Of a stretch of 64,000 bases of DNA, positions 12,719 to 23,700 are shown piece after piece (positions within the stretch are counted from its first letter, which is position 1; every line of letters begins with the position of its first letter). Origin of the DNA: Temnothorax longispinosus (Eukaryota; Arthropoda; Insecta; Hymenoptera; Formicidae); assembly GCF_030848805.1 (NCBI RefSeq), contig NC_092367.1, positions 1,612,001 to 1,676,000 of the forward strand. The letters are read 5' to 3'. Both the position numbers and the translations under genes were made by a program. The notes beneath the pieces were generated by a model. That model was given only the letters and a program-made list of their open reading frames with translations, was not told where the DNA came from and searched no databases.

Positions 12719-12963
12719 CAATACTGTTAAATATTAAAGAATGAAATTTGAACCAATACCTTGAGTTAACTAACAATTTGTTATTTTTAACTACCATCAA
12801 AAATTCATTATTTTAACACAAAATAACAGTATTATTTTAACTCCGTTGGTTAAGTCAACATTGTTTAGTTAAATTAACGACATATTAAGCAGGAGCAATG
12901 TAGGTCTTGTTAAAAATGACTCAAATTGAGTACAATTTGACACTATACGAAAATTCAACAGTA
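12719..12963 (-). mobile_element. MITE, TACTGTTAAAT family, copy 1 (inverted)
   Basis: In reverse orientation it carries the family landmarks: ends TACTGTTAAATATTAAAG and AATTCAACAGTA, internal TGACTCAAATTGAGTA, GTTAAATTAACGACATATT and TTAACACAAAATAACAGTAT. Other copies lie at 17432, 18073, 25998, 38777, 39008 and 49669. Non-autonomous, with no reading frame. Confidence 0.7.
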
Positions 12964-13059
12964 AAAAGCTAATGTGCACGGAAAGAATTTATTCCGAATT
13001 AAACGTAAGAGTATTCCGCTCATTCGCATCCATAAACCCCAACGCGCATAACTCATCAT

Positions 13060-13204
13060 TAAGGGCCGGTTGTTCCAACCTGTTGGTAAACTAACTAATA
13101 GTTAAATCATGTGTCTTCGTTTTTCTTTCAAATTAAAGAAGGATAGACGTATGATTTAACTATTAATTAGTTTGCCAATATTAGGTTGGAACAACCAGTC
13201 CTAA
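13060..13204. mobile_element. MITE, GGTTGTTCCAAC family, copy 2
   Basis: Inverted arms of about 50 bp: the left begins TAAGGGCCGGTTGTTCCAAC, and the right is the complement ending GGTTGGAACAACCAGTCCTA. The middle TTAGTTTGCC and AAATTAAAGAAGGATAG correspond to copy 1 at 8863-9011. Confidence 0.8.
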
Positions 13205-13615
13205 AAGTTATGTAAACAAATTTAAAAATCCTCATAAATACCAGTTTTCAAAATAAATTCTAATATATAAAATGAATTTTAATAGAAACTATAAAAAATG
13301 GCTAAACAAGAAATACGCACAATTACGTTTGATATACTCAGTGCACAAGACTTATTAAAGAGCCTTGCGAATTAAAAAAAAGGTCTTTAAATTCTAAAGC
13401 TGTCAGAAGATAGAAATTTATATAGACAATTTTCAGGATCGTTCTCGCAATCTAGGTGATAAGAAAAGGCGATAAGGACGGAAACGACGAGAGTCTATCA
13501 TCTATCACGATCGCGAGTTGGACGGCGAGGGGGGTAAAAGAAAAAAGAAAAAAAAAAAGAAACGACGTGAGCGCGAGCGTGACGCGCGTCGTTCCGAAAC
13601 ACCCGGTAGACTCAC

Positions 13616-13788
13616 CCGCAGAGGCAGCTCTTCAGGCACTTGGAGCAATCGGCGATGCGCCGTCGCCTCGACGTCAGCTGCCTGATGCTGTCCTCGGACG
13701 GCTGCAGCAGGTAATCGGTCTCGTCGTCGTCCATTTCAAAGTCCCGCTCGTCGGAGCTCAGCCGCAACGGCATCTCCTCCAGCCTCAT
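13616..13788 (-). CDS. ATP9: Alternative distal first coding exon of ATP9
   Basis: A minus-strand ATG at 13788, with an in-frame stop upstream, opens 57 codons and ends in phase 2 at a consensus GTGAGT donor. It starts MRLEEMPLRLSSDERDFEMD. This resembles the EMPL-containing acidic N-terminus of vertebrate ATP9B. The phase matches the acceptor of ATP9 exon 2 at 8188, exactly as the proximal exon at 9351-9266 does. Joining gives a cysteine-rich stretch (CSKCLKSCLCGCC) like the CCxW region of ATP9 proteins. The resulting isoform would be 1102 residues. No other minus-strand gene lies between this exon and ATP9 to claim it. The join is inferred from phase and similarity. Confidence 0.8.
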
Positions 13789-14650
13789 GGCGGAGGCGTC
13801 GTGGCGGCGCGGGCGGCGCGCTCTCTCGTTCCCCGTTTTTGTTTATACTTTTCTCTCTCTCTCTTTCCACCTTACGGCGTCGCGCCGCGACCGTCCGCCC
13901 CGTCCGGGGCCCCCGTCCGTCGGCTCTCACCCTCGCGGCGAGAGACGCGTGACGCGATGAGTGACGCGACGGTGATCGACTGATGACGCGCAGCGGGCCG
14001 AGCGGGCTAATCGCCGTCGTCTCGCGCGCATATCTTATCACGCGATCCTCTCGGCAGTGTCGTTGGAGCGTCCCGGACTCCGCGGCGTCCGGCGCCCGGC
14101 GTCGGCGTCCACCGTCGCGAGAGCGTTTCTGCGTTCTGTTCCGGCAGCTGGGAGCTGACGACGCGACGGCGACGGCTCCGGCTCCGCAGCGGTCTGCAGC
14201 GGCGGCGGCAACGACGTGGGATGGCGTGTGACGAAACCAGTCGCTTGTTTACGTCCGTGCACACGCGCGCGCGCGCACGCACGAGTGACAGAACTGACAG
14301 ACGGCGCGGGCCGGGTCGCGTCGCGTGTGCGTCATGGCACCCATGGCGGTCTAGTGAGACGCACGTATGGGAAACGCGGCAAGTTCATGGGTGTCAGACA
14401 TTTCCGAGGCGTTCGACGTGCACTTGCGCACGTAAATGATAGGAATGGACCAACGCGTGCTCGGTCGTTGTCGCATTTACGCGACGGTCACGGTGTTCTT
14501 CGCGTACGCGGCGCCGTGCGCCGCCATCTTGCTCGGCTGTTCACGTGGTCGCGTCGTCTGCTCTGGCTCCGAATCGACTTCGACCAGTTCGACCTTTCTT
14601 CTCCGCATTTGATTCGAACGAATCGCGTGACTTATCGAATCGAGTGATTA
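13789..14650. promoter_or_regulatory. CpG-rich promoter block upstream of the distal ATP9 exon
   Basis: Strongly GC- and CpG-rich sequence directly upstream of the minus-strand ATG at 13788. It contains a polypyrimidine CTCTCTCTCT run at 13853-13864, read as purines on the minus strand, and a CGCCATCTTG YY1/Pho-type core element at 14522-14531. The open frames here are a by-product of high GC content. A start site for the distal ATP9 transcript, or for an unseen divergent transcript, is likely. Confidence 0.45.
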
Positions 14651-14681
14651 CGGAGGATTGTTTAATTATTTTAATTTATAC

Positions 14682-15548
14682 TCTCTCTTGATTTTAGCAA
14701 CATATTCTTAGACTACGTTTTTAATTGGTTCCAAATTGTTTGTAATATTAATAATAAATTGACAGTGGTCTTTAATCATTTATTTTAATTGCTTTACCTC
14801 TCCCGTTTAGCTGGGCTGATAATGTTCTTTGTGAGACGAATCGCTTTTTATTTTAGCAACATTTTAGCAACATAAATTAATTAAAATAATAAAGTAAAGT
14901 AGTTCTTAATTATTTATTTTGCTTTATCTCGCCTGTTTATCTGGACTGATAATATTGTCTGTAAGACACGATGAGCCCACGTATTGCCCTTTCGATAATT
15001 GCTGAAGTCCTTACCGACTTTTCTTTCGAAGGGCTCTTTCTTGTCGGGTTGGCAGAAGCTTTTTCGGACGTCTCCGAAGTGCCAAATATTTAGCCGCAAC
15101 ATCATAAACGGTCGATCTCGGGTACCCGAAGAACCGAATAATTTCGGTCTGCGGATGCCCATTGCAGCGTGGAGGCCTTCGATTATCGCCGCTCTTCGGT
15201 TATACCCCGCACTCGATCTTATCTGTTCGGACATTTTGAGATTACGCACGCTTACTACAAACATCTGACTTGCCCGAACGTCGACAACGACCTACCGCCG
15301 AAGTTAAATAAAGTAGGAAATTCAAATTTAAATCCGGATTTTGGTGGCGGACCCTGATTATTTGTAAAACGAATGCATTTTATTTTTAATTTTAACAACA
15401 AATTCTTCGACTAATCTTCAGTTAATTCCAGATGAATTATTTGCAATAATAATAACAACAATTGAACAATAATAAGTTTCAATCATTTATTTTGTTTTAT
15501 CTCTGCCGTTTATTTATACCGTTCGTATTGTTATATGCAAGACGAATA
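14682..15548 (-). mobile_element. Degraded mariner-like insertion flanked by repeated AT-rich arms
   Basis: Three diverged copies of an AT-rich segment (about 14682-14845, 14846-14980 and 15375-15548) share ATCATTTATTTT, GCTTTATCTC, CGTTTA and AAGACGAAT-like words. Between the second and third lies the transposase remnant described in its own entry. The layout suggests an old element with its subterminal repeats duplicated, or repeated insertion at one site. Confidence 0.5.
14914..15264 (-). pseudogene. Mariner-type transposase N-terminal fragment, frameshifted
   Basis: On the minus strand one frame reads NRRAAIIEGLHAAMGIRR, then another frame gives FFGYPRSTVYDVAAKYLAL followed by PTRQERALRKKS. 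These are typical of the helix-turn-helix DNA-binding region of a mariner-like transposase. The frame changes within the fragment, and the catalytic DD(D/E) domain is absent, so it cannot encode a working enzyme. The uninterrupted 116-codon frame is a by-product. The family call is from memory of related arthropod sequences. Confidence 0.6.
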
Positions 15549-15563
15549 TACTGATGTGCTTCA

Positions 15564-16565
15564 TTAATCAAGTTTAACCCGATATTTCACCGCTAACGAT
15601 TTGACTGTATGTTTCAAGGATTCGCCTGGCGATCCTCCTTTAAGTTGCAACTGTTGGAAAAGCTGCTCGCACGTAGATTTCTCGTCTCTCGTCATGAAGC
15701 ATACCGTCAGATCGAACCGATTGCACGCGCTCAGTATGCCGAGAATTTCTATAATTGACGTTACGTCGTCCACCTTCGACGAATGCTGCAGACACGTATT
15801 CGCGAAGTCGCCGAGGAACGACGCTGGAATTTCCACTCGAAAGACGTGATGCCACAGGTCGTTCCTGTCATAAAAAAAACGTCGCTGATACACGTGATGG
15901 CGATATTCTTGCGCATTCTGCGATTCTCTCACCTTAGATTCCATACATAAGTAAACTTTTCGGAGTGGTCCGCAATTGTTCTCCAAAATTGTAAAAAGTT
16001 CTCGCACGTCTCGCGAGATGATTTTTTCGGGGAACTTCCATTGTTCCGTTTATCGCGCGTCGATTTTCTTGAGGCTGCCGATGCAGTCGAGTCACAAGGC
16101 TTAGTAGGATTAATCAGCGGATTCCACTGCACGCCGATCTTAGGTTTCATGTCGTCGCGATCCAGAGGTTTCAAGTGAGCACCATTCACCTGTCGTTATA
16201 ATTAATTAATTCGAAATTTACTGGAGAACTTTTATATCAAAAAATTATAATTTTTTATTTTTATTTTATTTATTTTATATTGTAATTATTTAATTATATA
16301 TGTATATAAATTCGGTAATATTGAACATAAACTGAACGCAGAAGCTACGCACGTCACATATAGATCAAGATTTTTCGTTTAGACGACGACAAATAACCAA
16401 GATTGCAATCACCATCTGTCTGAAGTGCTCATACGTCGGCACTGCTTGTTCCACCGCTCGAATTTTAGCGTCGTTTTGTAATTTATACAATTCGTCGGCT
16501 GCGAGAACCGCGTGAAGTTCCTCTTCCAAGTTTCTATAGTCTATCGGTGTTTTTAACGCGCTCAT
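15564..16565 (-). CDS. CCDC103: CCDC103 / DNAAF19-like dynein arm assembly factor
   Basis: Three minus-strand exons join in frame: 16565-16413, 16189-15933 and 15864-15564, giving 236 residues (human 242). The N-terminal coiled-coil reads NLEEELHAVLAADELYKLQN then KIRAVEQAVPTYEHFRQM. Next comes AHLKPLDRDDMK, matching the family signature HLKPLERKD. The RPAP3_C-like helical part contains FLQFWRTI, EILGILSACNRFDL and STCEQLFQQLQ. Human CCDC103 is needed to assemble dynein arms on axonemes; in insects, sperm tails and chordotonal cilia would use it. An upstream in-frame ATG at 16631 exists. I prefer 16565 because it matches the human start and leaves room for the X-box at 16641-16654. The donor of exon 1 (GTGATT) is weak. 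Confidence 0.88.
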
Positions 16566-16640
16566 TGTACATGTACGCCTTTTTTTCCTTTCAGCACGTT
16601 CATCGCTCGAGGTTCTATGACAGTCTGACATGATTGGTTT

Positions 16641-16654
16641 GTTGTCATGGAAAC
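16641..16654. promoter_or_regulatory. RFX X-box upstream of CCDC103
   Basis: The palindromic word GTTGTCATGGAAAC matches the RFX-factor X-box (GTTNCCATGGNAAC type) at almost every position. It lies 76 bp upstream of the preferred CCDC103 start codon, the usual distance for ciliary genes. It is between the CCDC103 start and the end of nanchung. Confidence 0.75.
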
Positions 16655-16893
16655 TCCAACATCGCGATTTATTGATTAAAATTTCACTTGCTCTAGTCTA
16701 CATCGCAATCATTTTATTTCGGATCCTTACAATTCGTCGTGCAAAATGTTGTGATTTTGACATAGCTAAAATTAAGTAAATAAATTGTCAATTCTCAAAA
16801 ATAAAACGAACTACGTACAAGTAGTTCGAGATAAATAAATTAAGATGCTCATTACTTCTTCTCACAGTTCCTAACAACAATGGCTTCCCTGGC

Positions 16894-19800
16894 TTAAGAT
16901 AGAATCTTCTCCTTTGACATTCTGCTTTGCCTTTTCTTCAGCAATCTGTCGTGGGTTCTCTTCATCTCGAGTATCTCCTTCATCTCCTCCTTGTCCTCCT
17001 CCTAAAATCGATACCGTCGACCATGGAAGATCCGTTTGTTCCGGCCGCGAGTTCACCGTATATACTCACAGTCTGGTGTAATCGAAGAACCAACGCCTTA
17101 CGACCGTCGGACATGGGCTGAGAATAGTCCGTCAACTTTCTTAGCCTTTCAGCGGGACTCACGCCTCTCTCCACGACCAGAACTATCCGCGCCCACTAAC
17201 ATACACACGAAACAAAGTCTCAGCGTGCGTGGAGTTTAATTCCATTCAAACCGCGTGTACCGTACCGATGGTCCACGTTGCTGCATTTATTATACATGTA
17301 CTAAAAATTGCATTTGTATTTAATAATATACAGTATATTTTATAGTAGCTTCGAAATCACTGCGCCGCGCAATCATCATCACAGCGTGATAGCTGCTCTA
17401 TCATGTTAATTACGTAACAATCAATGGATATTCACTGTTATATTCGTAGTGTTAAATTATACTCAATTTGAGTCATTTTTAAACATTCCTATAGGTTCTG
17501 TTTCTACTCAATATGTCATTAATTTAACTAAACCAATGGGAGTTAAAATAGTACTATTTTGTGTTAAATTAAAAATTTCGACACACATGGTAGTTCAAAA
17601 TAACAAAATGCCATTTAGCATAATGTATTGTTTTAAATTTCATCTTTTAATATTTAACAGTGTATACAATATTTTTTGTAGTAATGTATCTGTTTATATT
17701 CAAAATATTAAACGGCCTGAATGGAAAAAAGCCAGCGTGGGCCATCGGCGGTACACGCGGTATGGACTATGTTAATAAACGTACTTGCCGTTGCCATTCG
17801 TTCCTGGTCTCAGCGATCTTCTGGTAAGTGTTGCCCATCATAGCGATCAACATGTTTACGAGCAGAATCGCCACGATCGCCATGTACAGCACGAACAGTA
17901 GCTGCAATTAGTAGCGATTGCATCTTTTGCGTAGCGCGTATGCAAGTGAGTCATTCGTTATCCGAGAAATTTGTGTGAATTATTTAATTGTCGTTGAAAC
18001 GTGCCACGTGAACGTCAATTAACGTGAATGACAATATCGTTTATCTCTATCCATGAATACCGAACGCATCTCTGCACTGTTAAATTTGTATAAGTGTCAA
18101 ATTATATTCAATCTAAATTATTTTAAACTTTAAACCATTCTTATAGGCCGTCACTGCTTCAATATGCCATTAATTTAACTAAAATATAGTATTAATTTAA
18201 CTAAACCAATAGAGTTAAAATAATACTCTTTTTGTGTTAAAATGATCAATTTCGATACATATACATGGTAGTCAAAAATAAAAAAATGTTATTTAATTCA
18301 AGGTATTGGTTAAAATTTCATTCTTTAATATACGCGATCGCATTCAACGCAATTAGCGAAGTACCTTGGCTTCGAATTCGTGCTCGGTTCTCTCGAACGC
18401 GCCAAAGTAATCGCCGAAATTCGTCATGCTCATCAGGAACATCGCCATAACGCTCTCCATCGGCGACGGCATCGGATTCGAGATCGAGTCGTCGATGCCC
18501 TCCGGAGTGTTCGGGTTGTCAAACGACAGGAATATGATGTAATACGCTGCAAAGAATATCGACATCTATTTTATAACAACGTTTGTTTGTTTACATCGCG
18601 TGCGACGTGCGCCTCTACACGGAAAAAAAGAATATATTCTTGTTTTGAACATATCTTTAATTTTCGATATTTAGTTTTAACTTTATATAACTTGACGAAA
18701 TAAACCTTTTCTGTATTAAAACCTATTCAGAGATATTCCTAAATCCCAGAGCTTCAAAATAAAAGGAAAACAAGTTCAAAAATATTAATCTGAACCAGAG
18801 TTACAAGTCTATCAAAGTTATACGAGTCTTCCAGATCCATAGTGTGTTTTCAAGATGCTCCGGAAGCTGTGTTCTATTAGGGTTAATTTAAGTATATAAG
18901 TTTTGATTTGACACTTCTTTTTTTCTGTGTATCCAAGTTACGCGAGAATACGTCATCGTAGAAATATTTCGGACATGTCTATAGAGATCCCGACGAGGGG
19001 ATCTCATCCTAATTGACCGATCGCTGTGGATGACATACTATCGGTCGTATAAGATTTCGTATCGAGGAAGACTCAAGGGAGTATCGAGGGAGTCGTATTC
19101 GCGAGCGAATAGACGGTCCATTCAAGCGGCGACGCCGCCGCCGTTTATGAAAAGCAAGACACATTGGCACGTAGCGTTGCGGCTTGCACGCTGCTATGGT
19201 TGCACAATGGCGCGTGTCGCACTATTTAACGTATATCTCGAGACCTTCTCGGCGTAGCGCCTCCTTCTGCGGTCTCTTCCCCGCGCCTCGTTCCTTCGTA
19301 CAATTGTCCTTCGGTCGGCCAGGCGAGATGTGTTCATGTGTGTCAATGTCGCGTTGCAGTGTCCAGTAAAACCGTCGATTAGATCACACACGACGTATAC
19401 GCGTGTCCGATGCCGATGCCGTTATACCAGCGGCTAATTAACAATTGTTGGGAGTCAATAGAATAAGGCACCGGCCGATCGCCGCCGCGGCGTCTCACCG
19501 CGGCGGGAATTGATGATGTCTCTCGTCCCTTATACACGTGCCGTTACGTCTCTTCGGCTTCGATTATCAATTGCGATAATCGGCAACAACGTTGTTTATT
19601 GTGCCCGGGGACAAGCCTCATTCATAAGGATAAATGGAACAGCCGTCACGCGCAAATCGAAAGAAGAAGAATATGAGGATATCCTCTTTCTTCGTGTTCG
19701 AAACGCCCGCACACGCGTTACCTTGGGAGAATCCCATCACGAAGACAAGGTAGATGGAGACGAATCTGAGGAGATCGCCCATGATCATCCTGTAAATCAT

Positions 19801-20670
19801 CACGACGAACGGGCCGACCGTTTTGAAGCCCCGGCAGAAGAATAGAAAGTACGGTGCCGTCGTCAGCATCGCCACCACCGCCAGCATGTCTTCGACTTCG
19901 TCCGCGCAGGCAAATCGCAGAAACGGGAACAGCAGCAGGATGCAGCACGAGAACAGGAACATCACGCGCGACGGCGCCGTCATCTGAAAACCGCGCTCGC
20001 GGTTAACACAAGTGGTAAAATTTCTGCGGTTTTCGTTATCGTAAATCGACTCATTAATATACTCGGTTTATTATTCGCTACGACAACCGTATAATCTGTT
20101 TGAAAATTCGAAAATTGTTAATAAGGTAGATTTTTTAATCACGAAGTTCTTATAATATTTAATTGTAATATAAATCGACTCGTTCAACCAACTTTTGTAT
20201 ATTGAGTATGACGTCTTAATTGATTCTTACGAGATTTTCGATGAACATGTTAAGACCTAAAAATCTCGCCTCTCGCAACGCAGCCAAGATGTAGAGCATC
20301 GCTGAGATGTACATAAAAATTTCCCCAGTTAAACGAATCTTCGCACTCGTTTCTGTTAGCTGCATCAGCCTGCACTCCTCTGTGAGATCGTCCCACCTGT
20401 GTGTGTCAAATAAGTTTTTATTCCATGATACCGGAAATATTTCAGAAAAAAGTAAAGTAAGAAATTTACGCCAAATACGAAAAAATATTTAAAAGTGTAT
20501 GTCATTAAATGAAAAATTAACTGCAAAATATATGTAAAATTGATCTAATTAGTCAATTATTACTGAAATAAACCTAAATCTAAAAAAAAAATACTTTATA
20601 TATACCTACTATATGTATATATTCAAATATCTATTTTTTAAATTAAATTTTATGCTAAAACTGAATAAAT

Positions 20671-20724
<54 letters not shown>

Positions 20725-23700
20725 TATTTTTATTATTTTATTAGTAGCGTTTAAATCTTTTGCACATTACAAATGCAAATGTGTTATTTTAGTTGAAGCT
20801 TCTTACACATTTCTTGCCGTTTTATATTACGTCATTTAACATGTAAAAAGAAACATGTAAAAAGAGCTCCAGTCAAATGTCATTTTTAGACGTTTATGCG
20901 TGCAAAAATAACACACTTGGATTTGCAGTGTGCGCTCATTCGCTCAGACGTATTAGTTAATTACTCAACTATTGCGAATTTTGCGAAATGGTACATGACT
21001 CTTCTTATCAGTTTGGTTGTGTCAATCACCTTGTTTCTCAGAGGAAACCCACTTTTTAATCATCATTGAAGATATCACCGTTTTCTTATCAGTTTGATTG
21101 TGTCAATCACCTTGTTTCTCAGAAGAGGAAATCAACTTTTTAATCATCATTTAATCACGAAATGAGAAATTTATCGAATTTCTCTTTTTTTTCAACGGCA
21201 CTATAGCTCAAGATCAAGCCATAGCCTCCTGAAGTTCGGCCTGTATAAAATCCGAGGCCTCCCTTCTGGTTTCTTAGAGATACACTCTCGGCGGGTTGCC
21301 ATTAACCCTTCCGAGAGGTGGCGATCAAATAAAAACCGACGGATTTTCGGTCGGATTTGAACTCGGATTTTCAGCTCATTAGACCAGCGCATATCTTTCT
21401 GCGCCATGATCGCCACCAATATATCGAGTTTACTAGATAACATTTCAGCTAAACTATAATTGTTGTTTATTGACGATCGTCAATGTTTGTTTTTCTTACG
21501 TTAGAAAATAGAAGACCTTTAACTAACGTTTCATTTACCGTAAGGTAACAATCACGCATGCGTCTAAATGACATGATAATACGATTGAACGTGTTGAATG
21601 ACGTAATTTTTAACACGTGAAGAAACATGTGTAAAAAGATCTTCAGTCTAATGTGTCATTTTTAGACGTTTATACGTGTAAAAATAACACATTTGGATTT
21701 TGCAGTGCAATATTATATGTATTTTAACATACCAATCTTCGTGATTAAATTTTGATAACGCGATGTCGTCGACGATCGTCTTGGCAGTCGAATTTGTATC
21801 GGCCGCGACGGTTTCATTGTACGTATCCGTGAAATAGTCCGACGCATTTGGAGGGCTGTCGGTATACCACAGCGTATGAATGGCGGCCTCGTCAGGAGGA
21901 CTCAGAATGCCCTCGTTTTCGCTCAGCGTCAAGAGCAAAACGCTCTTAAGGGCCGACGTGACGTTCGACGTTACTTGCAGCTGGATCTTCTCCAGCGATT
22001 CCTGCGTCATGTTTAAGGATGACTTGAGATTTGAGGTGAAAGCCGCCACGAAGCTATTTGTAACCAATTCCGATAGATCCGCGCTTTGGAGGGGTTTAAG
22101 AATCGTGGGCTCCGTCATGTTGGAGGAATTCGTCCTCGTCAACGTGTCGTTCGCGCTTTCGTCCGTTTCCATGATCGACGGGCCGGGGCGAAGGGTGAAG
22201 CTGATCAGCGACAGGATGAAGTGGAAGCAGAAGAGGAAGAATTGACGGTAGAATCTGAAAATTAAAAAAGTCTCACTTATATCTCTTTTAAGCGTATATA
22301 ATCGCTTATAATTACTTTTTTATATTTAAATCCAGAAATTATCGTTAGCATATTTTTTTTTAATAAAAAAGTGAAATATAGATAAAAGATTATTTTCTTT
22401 TTTATAGATACGTACCGGGATTTGACGAAGGTGTTCCACTTGGCGTTTAGAAGATCGACTAGCACACCGTCCATTAACTCTAAATGTTCATCTTTGTCCT
22501 ACAATCATCGTGAATCGTGCGTGATCATTCTGCGTGCGTGACTCTGGCGCGATAAAATATAATTAGCGGAATTTATTCACTTACGCCAAAGACAACCAGA
22601 TTCAGGGCAGAATTGTTGTTGATTGTCCCCGTATTAATGTCGATCGTATCTATTTGCGACAGAGGGTAAGCCGCGCAAGTTATGCTACCGATTTGCCAGT
22701 ATATCTCCCTTTCGATGTTCAAAATGTGAAAGAACATTTCGATTCTGGCCAACTTTGCTGATAGGGTCAACGGAGTCAGATGCTGAACGTTTCTTAGATC
22801 GAGAGAAGCTCCTACCTCGTAGGCCATGTCGAACGTGGCCTGAGATTAAGTCGAAGATGAAAAGAATGACAAACGCTACATTTTCGAAATTATTTGTAGC
22901 ACACTTTTATTTATTTATTTATTTTTTTCGGTAAACAAGTAGCCTATTTTATTATTATTATTATTTTTAGATTGGTATTACAAAGTCAATTCTTAAGTCA
23001 ATTATTGAAACAATATTTTCGGGAAATAAGTGCAAGCATCGAAAGTATAATACCAGTTTCTCGTATATCACGAGCATGTGCAGGACGGTGTTTCCATTCG
23101 TGTCCTGCTTATCAGGATCCGCGCCTCTGGCTAATATAAGCCTGTAACATTCTTCCTGACCGAGACACGCGGCGAAGCTCAACGGATACTCTCCCCAGTA
23201 CACGTAGCTATACGGATATGATAAAATAGATAATAGCTAAAATAGATCGTCTAATTTCTATAAATAGATCGATCCAATTTCACTATAAATTAGACGTATA
23301 AGACTACATTGTGTTCTCGACATAATCGCGTTTGACAAGATTCATTAAAATCTCTGATGGACGAGCCTGTTTATGTGAGCCCCGCGGAATTTAACTCGTC
23401 GTGACATTAGGTCTCGTTTACGCTCGAAACGAATGTCGTCCGAAGCTGACGGTTTAATTAATGTACAACAATGGAATCTTTTCTGCCTCGTCTTTAAGCG
23501 AGCCAGGCAGAATCTAATGCCGTTTCAGATATAAAATCTAATGTCGTTCCCGAAGATAATAAGTACAGCGCACCCGCTGTAATTGGTCTCCGGAGTGACG
23601 CACACCCACTCGTGGTCCATACTGTCAAACCTCGATGCCTTCTGGTCTTCCGGACTCATGAAATTGCCGAAGCATCTCTCGTGGATGATGCTCGGGTCGT

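Noticed and set aside
13456..13983. 175-codon plus-strand frame
   Set aside because: It is antisense to the distal ATP9 first exon and its promoter; the minus-strand reading has the start, donor and family similarity.
14216..14647. 143-codon plus-strand frame and overlapping frames on both strands
   Set aside because: All frames are open at once in a very CpG-rich block, composition is Arg/Ala-rich, and no domain or splice structure is visible; typical of a promoter region.
17449..17775. 108-codon plus-strand frame
   Set aside because: It lies on a MITE copy and the neighbouring nanchung exon in antisense.
21201..21443. 80-codon minus-strand frame
   Set aside because: It runs across a tRNA-derived SINE-like element; amino-acid text has no known features.
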